Assembly (NCBI RefSeq): GCF_018069805.1
Contig: NZ_JAGPYN010000007.1
Location: 124,001 to 188,000 of the forward strand
Reading direction: 5' to 3'
From: Pseudoalteromonas ostreae
Lineage (GTDB): Bacteria > Pseudomonadota > Gammaproteobacteria > Enterobacterales > Alteromonadaceae
Length of the DNA: 64,000 nucleotides
Under the pieces are notes generated by a model. The model searched no databases. It was given only the letters and a program-made list of their open reading frames with translations, and was not told the DNA's origin. Below are positions 53,927 to 61,206 of the stretch, piece by piece. A program made the position numbers and the translations under genes. Positions within the stretch are counted from its first letter, which is position 1. Every line of letters starts with the position of its first letter.

Positions 53927-54792
53927 GTATACAAGGTGAAAAGTTACAAAAAGTCTTAGCAAGAGCGGGCGTAGGCTCGCGACGTGAGATGGAAAAATAC
54001 ATTGATGCAAATCGTGTCAGTGTTAATGGTAAAGTAGCAAAGCTGGGTGATCGTGTTGAAGAAACCGACCAGATCCGTGTTGATGGCCATACAGTAAAAA
54101 TTGAAGAAAAAGCTGAACGTATCTGTCGTGTTGTTATGTATAACAAACCTGAAGGTGAGTTATGTACACGTAAAGACCCTGAAGGACGTAGAACAGTATT
54201 TGACCGCCTGCCCCGCGTTGATGGTGAACGTTGGATTGCTGTTGGTCGTTTAGATATAAATACCGCAGGTTTAATGTTGTTCACCAATGATGGTGAGCTT
54301 GCAAACCGCTTAATGCATCCAAGTTACGAAGTCGAGCGTGAATATTCAGCACGTGTATTTGGTGAAGTAACAGCAGAAACCATCAAAAATTTAACCAAAG
54401 GAGTTGAGCTTGAAGATGGTATGGCAAAATTTCTTACTATTAAACCACTGGGCGGTGAAGGTATTAACCGCTGGTATAATGTAACGCTGACTGAAGGGCG
54501 TAACCGTGAAGTACGTCGTTTATGGCAATCTCAAGATGTTGAGGTTTCTCGCCTTATTCGTATTCGTTATGGTAAGTTAGAGCTCGATAAACGTCTACCA
54601 CAAGGTGGTTGGGCTGAGCTAGATTTAGAGACTGTAAATTACTTACGTAAAACAGTTAAGCTTGGCCGTGAAACGCAAACAAAATTATCTGTTATGCCTG
54701 AAAAACGCAAAGATAAACGCGCTAAAATTAATCAAATTCGCAAAGCAGTCAAAAAACATAATAATCGTGTTAAACAAACTAAACGCCGTTAA
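53923..54792 (+). CDS. rluB: 23S rRNA pseudouridine(2605) synthase RluB
   Basis: RluB isomerises U2605 of 23S rRNA. The 289-aa protein has an N-terminal S4 RNA-binding domain ([20 protein letters not shown], residues 4-23), the RsuA-family catalytic domain with the Asp in [17 protein letters not shown] (about 106-122), [11 protein letters not shown], and a basic C-terminal tail of about 45 residues. ATGA overlap with scpB indicates coupling. A terminator follows. Confidence 0.95.
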   Translation: MSIQGEKLQKVLARAGVGSRREMEKYIDANRVSVNGKVAKLGDRVEETDQIRVDGHTVKIEEKAERICRVVMYNKPEGELCTRKDPEGRRTVFDRLPRVDGERWIAVGRLDINTAGLMLFTNDGELANRLMHPSYEVEREYSARVFGEVTAETIKNLTKGVELEDGMAKFLTIKPLGGEGINRWYNVTLTEGRNREVRRLWQSQDVEVSRLIRIRYGKLELDKRLPQGGWAELDLETVNYLRKTVKLGRETQTKLSVMPEKRKDKRAKINQIRKAVKKHNNRVKQTKRR

Positions 54793-54807
54793 TATCTGCC
54801 TTGCATT

Positions 54808-54835
54808 AAAAAAGCCGCTAATTAGCGGCTTTTTT
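54808..54835 (+). terminator. Terminator of scpB-rluB
   Basis: AAAAAAGCCGCT (54808-54819) pairs with AGCGGCTTTTTT (54824-54835) around a 4-base loop. A strong intrinsic terminator. Confidence 0.9.
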
Positions 54836-54853
54836 ATGTTTAGTACTTGGTTT

Positions 54854-55015
54854 ATACCAATCGACTTAAATATTTAACCATTCTAGCGGGCTAAATAAAG
54901 TGCTAACTGCGTTAGTGATTTTTTATGTAGAACAACTACATGTCAAAATTCCTGCCTTGTTATCACTGTATTTATCTGTCGCTATAAATGGTCAGTAACT
55001 TAACACGACAGGTAT
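54854..55015. repeat. Long imperfect palindromic intergenic repeat
   Basis: About 160 bases that begin ATACCAAT and end with GGTAT, with complementary halves: AACCATTCTAGCGGGCTAAA, then TAAAGTGCTAAC on the left, and GTTATCACTGTATTTA, then CGCTATAAATGGTCA on the right, with TGTAGAACAACTACA at the centre. I recall near-identical elements dispersed in Pseudoalteromonas genomes; this is memory, not a search. No ORF. It resembles a MITE or a large transcribed hairpin. It lies between the rluB terminator and the end of yciK and supplies the last bases before the yciK stop. Confidence 0.7.
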
Positions 55016-55761
55016 TATTTTTTTGTTTGCGCGTCTAATGATTGACCATTGACGTCTTTTGAATCATCACTCATTAAGTATAAATAAGTTGGCATTAAGT
55101 CTTCAGGGCAGGCTAGTTTATCGCGATCTTCACCTGGATAGACACTGGCACGCATCGCTGTGTGGGTAGCGCCGGGATTAATACAATTTATCCGGATATT
55201 CGTTTTACCTACTTCACATGCCCATGTTTGCATCATTCCTTCAACGGCAAATTTTGAAATGGCATACGCGCCCCAAAACTCACGGCCTTGGCGACCAACC
55301 CCTGAAGAGGTGAAAATAATTGCAGCACTTGGAGATTTACGTAAAACTGGAAACATATATTTTGTGATCATCGCTTGAGCGGTAACATTCACTTTCATGA
55401 TGTTATCAAACGTTGATGAACAAAAATGCTCAAGTGGGCCCAGTGAGCCAATTATTCCTGCATTATTGAGCAAGCCATCTAGTTTACCAAATTGCTGTTC
55501 AATGGTAGCGCCTAAATCACGAAAGTTTTGTTTGCTTGCACCTTTTAAGTCCATCGGTACAATCGCAGGTTTTGGGCCGCCAATAGCAATGATTTCATCG
55601 TATACGGCTTCAAGTTTGCTGGTGGTTTTACCCAATAAAATAACTGTTGCGCCATGTTTTGCATAAGTTATAGCTGCAACACGGCCAATGCCGTCACCTG
55701 CACCAGTTACTAAGATCACTTTGTCTTGTAGGGCATTGTCAGCCGCTTTATAGGTTTGCAT
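55015..55761 (-). CDS. yciK: YciK-type short-chain dehydrogenase
   Basis: A 248-aa SDR oxidoreductase close to E. coli YciK. The NAD(P) motif VTGAGDGIGR is at residues about 19-28, NNAGI at about 93-97, Ser in FTSSGVG and the YxxxK pair in YAISK at about 164-168. The longer frame from 55800 adds 13 unlikely residues; the ATG at 55761 is preferred. The stop lies at the tip of the palindromic repeat. Substrate unknown. rluB-yciK-sohB is a conserved neighbourhood. Confidence 0.88.
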   Translation of the reverse strand: MQTYKAADNALQDKVILVTGAGDGIGRVAAITYAKHGATVILLGKTTSKLEAVYDEIIAIGGPKPAIVPMDLKGASKQNFRDLGATIEQQFGKLDGLLNNAGIIGSLGPLEHFCSSTFDNIMKVNVTAQAMITKYMFPVLRKSPSAAIIFTSSGVGRQGREFWGAYAISKFAVEGMMQTWACEVGKTNIRINCINPGATHTAMRASVYPGEDRDKLACPEDLMPTYLYLMSDDSKDVNGQSLDAQTKK

Positions 55762-56011
55762 AATAAAGGTCCAAAAAGTCAATTTGGTTAATTTTAACAT
55801 AGCAAAACACCAAGTTATCGAATTTATTGCAAAATAAGGTGGCGAAACTTGAAACTTTACGTTAACTTTAACTGGTCTAATGTCTTATTAATAAGCTAAT
55901 TACATTATTTTAACTAAATATTACGAGAAAATTTAAAAGAATTAGTAACATAATTAGCTACACTTATTTATCAACACACATAAAAAAAAGATTACGTGCG
56001 GAGCAAACAAT

Positions 56012-58486
56012 ATGAAAAAAATGCTACTCTCACTTGCAATTACAGCTGCACTAGCTGGTTGTGGCGGCGGTGAAACATTAGAAGATGTTAAAAATGATAC
56101 ACCACCGGTTATACCTGCTGCTACGGTGAAGTTTGACCCTGCAAATGGGGTTATTTCAGTACCAAATGACTTATTAATGAGTGGTACAAAAGATGGCACT
56201 CTAAACATTCCTAAAGAACTTGATGGCAATGGGGTGTCAATTACACGTGCAGAATACGCAAATCCTAGCTTTGCATTAGGTGCACTGGATGGCTGGTCTA
56301 GCCAAGTTCCTTATAAAGTAGATCTTACCTTTCCTGCGAATGTTAGCCTTGATGAAAGTTCGGCTGGTGCGCTGGGATCTGTTCGTATTTTTGAAGTTGT
56401 TATGGGCGCTAGCTTAACGGATGCAGATTGCGCAGCCGTACCAGCAGGAGCCGGATGTAAATTATTAGGTGAATTAACCTTTGGGGTTGATTTCATCACT
56501 AAAGCAAGTGGCAATGCGGTTGCTATTATTCCATTAAAACCGTTTAAAGCTGGCAGCTCGTATATAAATGTGCTGACAACTGAGCTTAAAGACTCATTAG
56601 GGCGTTCCATTAAGCCATCATCAACGTATGGTTTAGTGAGTGGAGAAACTCCGCTGATCACTGAGAGCCAATTAGCCTTACAAGGAGTGGTTAATAGCTA
56701 TGAAAATGTGGTCACGTCAGGTGGCACTATTAGTAAAGATGATATTATTTTTAGTGGAGCGATGACGATTCAGTCGGTAGGTCCGGTACTTGGAACAATT
56801 AAAAAGTTACTAGCAGCGAGCTTACAAAATCCAGCTTTGCCAAAACCACAGGTACAAATACCAGAGCAGGATATGCTGACAGTAGCTGAAGTGCTTCTTA
56901 GTGATCCTGACATAACTAATGTGTCACCAGCATTTAATGGGGTGCAGTACCAAAGAGGCAGTGTGACACTGGCTATGTATTTATCTCAACCAGAAGGGAA
57001 AGAAATTTCAAAGTTGGCTGATACATACTGGCAAGGCATGTGTTCAAGCCCTGTTGCCGTACTTAATCAGCAAGCAGCGGATCAAGCACTGCGCGACGCA
57101 GGAAAAGAAGATGAAATTGATCCAACAATGTTTGGTATTGGTCCATATGAGCAGCTCTGCCAAGGTTTAAGTGAAGGAAAGCTACACGATTACCCAAAAA
57201 TTGACATTACTCGTCACTTAACGAAATATAACCCGCTCCCTAAAATGCAAAGCCTGCAAGAAGTGCCTGTACAGATAACAAAACCTATTCTGCCTGTGAT
57301 AAACGCTATCAGGACACAAACTCTTGGTATGCCGGCACTTGAAATGCCAGCGGGTGGTTGGCCTGTTGTTATTATGCAACATGGCATTACTTCAAAAAAA
57401 GAGCACATGCTGGCGTTAACGGCTAGTTTAGCGATTCAAGGTTTTGCAACGGTTGCCATAGATCACCCTGTGCATGGTGAGCGTGGCATTGACGTGGATG
57501 AGGATGGTAAAGACGACTTTAATGCGACTAAAGGGGAGGGATCTGTACTTGCGTACATGAACTTGCAATCATTACTCGTTGCGCGTGACAATTTAAGGCA
57601 GTCTGCGGCTGATTTACTAGCATTGCGTCTAGGCCTCAATTTTGTTGATGATACATCACTCAACACCTCTGACGTAGTGTTTATCGGCCATTCACTTGGC
57701 TCAGTAGTTGCTCCTGCTTTTGTTGCTCAAGCAAATGCACCTTTTGATAGCCAAGTTGATGGCTTGTTTAAAATCAATAGTGTCGCACTCGCTAGCGGTG
57801 GTGGTGGGATAGCTAGCTTTTTATTAGAATCGGCGAGTTTTGGCCCATTTGTGCAAGGCTCTGTATTGCTATCAGCTGGGACGTCTGAATCAGCTGAGTT
57901 TCAAACTTATAGAGAGGGTCCTGCTGTATCAAACTGTGGTGAAGCAGCGCCAACGAACGAGAGTATTTCATGTGGTTATGGCGAATATTACACTTCGTTA
58001 AAGGCAGCTGGTGAAATGACTAAGCTTGCTAAGATTCAAGGTATTTTGAGTCAGTTCTCATTTGCAGCACAGACGGCTCTTGATAGCGGCGATCCAACAA
58101 ACTATGCATCAGCTATAAAAGCGCTTGGCACACCTGTTTATATGAATGTGGTTGTAGGTGATGGTGAAGCTAATGGCAATAAACCAGATCAAGTGATCCC
58201 ACCAATGACTGCAAATAACCCAATTGCAGGCTCACTGCCTCTTGCTAACTTAATGGGCTTAACGACAGTAACCCAGACGCAAACGCCTACTGAGGATGGT
58301 ATGAGCTATTTAGTTAAATTTACCAAAGGGCATCACAGCTCAGTGCTTAGCCCAGATCCTGATGCAGGTGCAACGGCTGAAGAAAGCGCAGCCACGACAA
58401 CTGAAATGCAATTACAGATTGCGACTTATTTGGTCACCCGAGGGAGAGCGTTATCTATTCAAAATACTGAGATTGTCACTGACTAA
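56012..58486 (+). CDS. VolA/Pla-1-type lipase lipoprotein
   Basis: An 824-aa surface lipoprotein: signal with lipobox LAGC (Cys17), a Gly-rich tether, a beta-rich N-terminal half, and a C-terminal alpha/beta hydrolase domain with VVIMQHGITSKKEH, the nucleophile elbow FIGHSLGS (Ser near residue 561) and a late KGHHSS that should provide His. This fits the Pla-1/VolA family of Vibrio and relatives, in which VolA is an outer-membrane lysophospholipase that releases fatty acids from external lipids. It lies between yciK and sohB, which are often direct neighbours, so it may be an insertion. A terminator follows. Confidence 0.85.
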   Translation: MKKMLLSLAITAALAGCGGGETLEDVKNDTPPVIPAATVKFDPANGVISVPNDLLMSGTKDGTLNIPKELDGNGVSITRAEYANPSFALGALDGWSSQVPYKVDLTFPANVSLDESSAGALGSVRIFEVVMGASLTDADCAAVPAGAGCKLLGELTFGVDFITKASGNAVAIIPLKPFKAGSSYINVLTTELKDSLGRSIKPSSTYGLVSGETPLITESQLALQGVVNSYENVVTSGGTISKDDIIFSGAMTIQSVGPVLGTIKKLLAASLQNPALPKPQVQIPEQDMLTVAEVLLSDPDITNVSPAFNGVQYQRGSVTLAMYLSQPEGKEISKLADTYWQGMCSSPVAVLNQQAADQALRDAGKEDEIDPTMFGIGPYEQLCQGLSEGKLHDYPKIDITRHLTKYNPLPKMQSLQEVPVQITKPILPVINAIRTQTLGMPALEMPAGGWPVVIMQHGITSKKEHMLALTASLAIQGFATVAIDHPVHGERGIDVDEDGKDDFNATKGEGSVLAYMNLQSLLVARDNLRQSAADLLALRLGLNFVDDTSLNTSDVVFIGHSLGSVVAPAFVAQANAPFDSQVDGLFKINSVALASGGGGIASFLLESASFGPFVQGSVLLSAGTSESAEFQTYREGPAVSNCGEAAPTNESISCGYGEYYTSLKAAGEMTKLAKIQGILSQFSFAAQTALDSGDPTNYASAIKALGTPVYMNVVVGDGEANGNKPDQVIPPMTANNPIAGSLPLANLMGLTTVTQTQTPTEDGMSYLVKFTKGHHSSVLSPDPDAGATAEESAATTTEMQLQIATYLVTRGRALSIQNTEIVTD

Positions 58487-58510
58487 CTTTCTAGAGTATT
58501 AAAATAAATG

Positions 58511-58538
58511 AAAAGCCACTGAAAAGTGGCTTTTTTTT
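58511..58538 (+). terminator. Terminator of the lipase gene
   Basis: AAAAGCCAC (58511-58519) pairs with GTGGCTTTT (58526-58534) around TGAAAA, followed by more T. It lies 24 bases after the lipase stop and ends about 45 bases before the sohB start. Confidence 0.88.
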
Positions 58539-58582
58539 GTTTCAATGGTAAATTAGACGAAATTTTTGTTTGGAGAATACGA

Positions 58583-59599
58583 TTGGAATTTCTATATGAG
58601 TACGGGCTGTTTCTAGCTAAAACGGCGACGTTTGTGATTGCCGTTGCAGCAGTAATATTAATTAGTGTCGCTGCAGCAATAAAGCCTAAAAGTAAAAAAG
58701 GTGAGATTGAGATTGATGATATTTCTGAGCAGTTAGATGATTTGAAAAATGATTTTATTGAAAGCACCTTATCTAAAAAAGCATTAAAAGCACACCATAA
58801 AGCACAAAAGAGTGACGCTAAAAAAGCCAATGATGAAGATATCAAACCACGATTATACGTCATTGATTTTAATGGCAGTATGGATGCTCACGAAGTCGAT
58901 AGTTTGCGTGAGGAAATTACCGCAATTGTTGCAATTGCCAATCCTGAGCAAGATAAAGTGTTGGTTAGGCTAGAAAGTGGTGGCGGGGTGGTTCATGGCT
59001 ATGGACTTGCTGCTTCTCAGCTACAACGCATTAAAAATAGAGGTATCCACCTTACGGTTGCGATTGATAAAGTTGCTGCCAGTGGTGGTTACATGATGGC
59101 CTGTGTAGCTGATGAAATTGTTGCTGCACCGTTCGCTATTGTTGGCTCTATTGGTGTGATAGCACAAATTCCAAATTTTAATAAAATTCTGAAGAAAAAT
59201 GATGTTGATTTTGAACAAATCACTGCGGGTGAGTTTAAACGTACTCTAACTTTATTTGGTGAAAATACAGATAAAGCACGGGAAAAGTTTAAAGAAGAAA
59301 TAGAGCAAACCCATGACTTATTCAAACAGTTTGTCAGTAGTCAACGGCCAAGTTTAGATGTTAACTTAGTGGCAACTGGTGAGCACTGGTTTGCGACTCA
59401 GGCGCTTGAAAAAGGTCTAGTAGATAGCATAGAAACCAGTGATGACACATTGCTTAAGTATCAAGATGAGCGACAAATATATAAAATTAAATACAAAGTT
59501 AAAAAGAGCTTAAGCGATAAGTTTGCTATCGGGTTGAGTAACACTGTTAACAAAACTGGTATATCATTATTGTCTCGTTTTAAAGGGTTAAACCCATAA
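58583..59599 (+). CDS. sohB: Inner-membrane S49 peptidase SohB
   Basis: SohB is a signal-peptide-peptidase-like serine protease anchored in the inner membrane. From the TTG at 58583 (GGAG site upstream) the protein is 338 aa and starts MEFLYEYGLFLAK, matching E. coli SohB. One membrane segment covers about residues 8-30. The S49 domain has FNGSMDAHEVDSLREEI, the catalytic Ser in KVAASGGYMMACVADEI and the Lys in FKRTLTLFGENT. An in-frame start at 58526 would fall in the terminator of the previous gene and is unlikely. Confidence 0.93.
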   Translation: MEFLYEYGLFLAKTATFVIAVAAVILISVAAAIKPKSKKGEIEIDDISEQLDDLKNDFIESTLSKKALKAHHKAQKSDAKKANDEDIKPRLYVIDFNGSMDAHEVDSLREEITAIVAIANPEQDKVLVRLESGGGVVHGYGLAASQLQRIKNRGIHLTVAIDKVAASGGYMMACVADEIVAAPFAIVGSIGVIAQIPNFNKILKKNDVDFEQITAGEFKRTLTLFGENTDKAREKFKEEIEQTHDLFKQFVSSQRPSLDVNLVATGEHWFATQALEKGLVDSIETSDDTLLKYQDERQIYKIKYKVKKSLSDKFAIGLSNTVNKTGISLLSRFKGLNP

Positions 59600-59615
59600 A
59601 GGTTACCGTTGTTAA

Positions 59616-59653
59616 ATGCTAAAAAACCCGCAAATTTGCGGGTTTTTTAGCAT
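59616..59653. terminator. Bidirectional terminator, 38-bp perfect palindrome
   Basis: Two 19-base halves (59616-59634 and 59635-59653) are exact reverse complements, with a CCCGCAAA/TTTGCGGG core flanked by A6 and T6. It separates sohB from the convergent symporter gene and can act on both. Confidence 0.92.
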
Positions 59654-59669
59654 TTATACAAGCACAACT

Positions 59670-61001
59670 TTAGTCAGTTGATTTGTGATAGTCCTCTAAG
59701 TCTTTGGCTGCATTTGGGTCGTTAAATACTGCCTCATCTAGTTCACCTTCAGATTTAGCAACCACACATGTCACCATACAATCGCCCGTGACATTGACCG
59801 CAGTGCGAGTCATATCAAGTAACCTATCAACGCCAATAATGATGGCAATACCCTCAACAGGTAAACCGACTTGATTAAGTACCATGGCAAGCATGATCAA
59901 GCCAACGCCAGGTACGCCAGCTGTGCCTACAGACGCTAAGGTGGCGGTTAAGATCACCATTAAGTAATCTGAAATTGTTAAATCAACACTGAATACTTGT
60001 GCGATAAATACCGTAGCCACACCTTGCATGATTGCTGTGCCGTCCATGTTAATCGTGGCACCGAGTGGAATTGTAAATGAAGCAACTGAATTTTTTGCGC
60101 CTAATTTTTTAGTGGCTGTTTCGAGTGTTATAGGCATTGTTGCACTTGAGCTTGAAGTACTAAATGCAAATAAACAGGCATGTTTCATTTTTTTCAAAAA
60201 GATAATAGGGTTCAATCCAGTTAAAAACTTCAGTAGCAAAGTGTAATTAATGAAGGCATGGAAAAATAGTGCAGCCACCACAACACCAAAATATTTAGCT
60301 AAGCTTACTATTAAGTTGAGCTCTATAGTGGTGAAGAGTTTTGCCATTAAGCAGAATACACCATAAGGAGCCACGTTCATCAATAAGGTAACTAACTTTA
60401 AGATCACGGTGTTTAAATCTTCAAAAACAACCGCTACTCGTTTACCTGCACTACCGCTTAGTGCCATGGCAATACCAAATAGTAATGCAAATACGATAAC
60501 CTGTAACATGTTACCACTGGCCATGGCATCAATTGGGTTGGTTGGAAACATGCTGATAATTACTTGTGCAAGGGTCGGGGCTTCTTTTGCACTGTAGGTG
60601 GCTTCAGTTGGTAAATTAATCCCTTCGCCTGGGTTTACTAATAAGGCTAAGGTAATTGCAACAGTGATCGCAATAGCAGTAGTAACAAGGTATAGGCCGA
60701 TTGATTTGCCGCCTAATCGTCCTAATTTTTTCGGGTCACTTAAACTACATGTACCACAAACGAGTGATACAAAGACTAGTGGCACCACTAACATTTTCAA
60801 ACTGGCGATAAATATTTGTCCACCAATATGAAATAAACCATCAACAAAAAAGCCTTTAATTGGCAAAGAGAATAATCCAAGTGGGATTAGAAAATCGTCT
60901 TCGCCAGCTAATATTGCTTGGAAAATAAAGCCTACAGAAACACCCAGAAACATACCTATCATGATACGGGTGGTTAAACTCATTGAACGGATTTTTGACA
61001 T
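59670..61001 (-). CDS. Dicarboxylate/amino acid:cation symporter (DAACS family)
   Basis: A 443-aa inner-membrane transporter of the glutamate/aspartate/C4-dicarboxylate family (GltP, DctA, GltPh). Hallmarks are the serine-rich hairpin FSTSSSSATMPITLE (residues about 276-290), the NMDGT cation/substrate site (about 312-316), and GVPGVGLIMLAMVL in the second hairpin, with Asp and Arg residues in GVDRLLDMTRTAVNVTGD near the end. Eight helices plus two re-entrant loops are expected. Sodium is the likely coupling ion in a marine organism. Substrate (glutamate, aspartate, serine or dicarboxylate) cannot be settled. Confidence 0.9.
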   Translation of the reverse strand: MSKIRSMSLTTRIMIGMFLGVSVGFIFQAILAGEDDFLIPLGLFSLPIKGFFVDGLFHIGGQIFIASLKMLVVPLVFVSLVCGTCSLSDPKKLGRLGGKSIGLYLVTTAIAITVAITLALLVNPGEGINLPTEATYSAKEAPTLAQVIISMFPTNPIDAMASGNMLQVIVFALLFGIAMALSGSAGKRVAVVFEDLNTVILKLVTLLMNVAPYGVFCLMAKLFTTIELNLIVSLAKYFGVVVAALFFHAFINYTLLLKFLTGLNPIIFLKKMKHACLFAFSTSSSSATMPITLETATKKLGAKNSVASFTIPLGATINMDGTAIMQGVATVFIAQVFSVDLTISDYLMVILTATLASVGTAGVPGVGLIMLAMVLNQVGLPVEGIAIIIGVDRLLDMTRTAVNVTGDCMVTCVVAKSEGELDEAVFNDPNAAKDLEDYHKSTD

Positions 61002-61206
61002 AGTAACAATCTATTTTTTATAAATTTGCCATAGCCTACCAGCATGTAGATTTTTATACAGAAAAAATCGTTAAATATGAAAAAAAAATAGGGATTAAAA
61101 AAACCACAAAAAAGTAATAAAAGTTGTGATTTTCAAGCGTGTTATAGGTTAATATTGAGTAAATGTATTATTTAAATAGTTAATAACAAACGCTAGGGAG
61201 AGGGTA

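Noticed and set aside
53222..54287. Minus-strand ORFs opposite scpB and rluB
   Set aside because: They are shadows of two conserved genes with good family matches on the plus strand.
55762..55800. 13-residue upstream extension of yciK
   Set aside because: Family homology starts at the ATG 55761, and the extension has no ribosome site.
58526..58582. Upstream start for sohB
   Set aside because: It would begin inside the terminator hairpin of the lipase gene; the TTG at 58583 matches the E. coli SohB N terminus and has a GGAG site.
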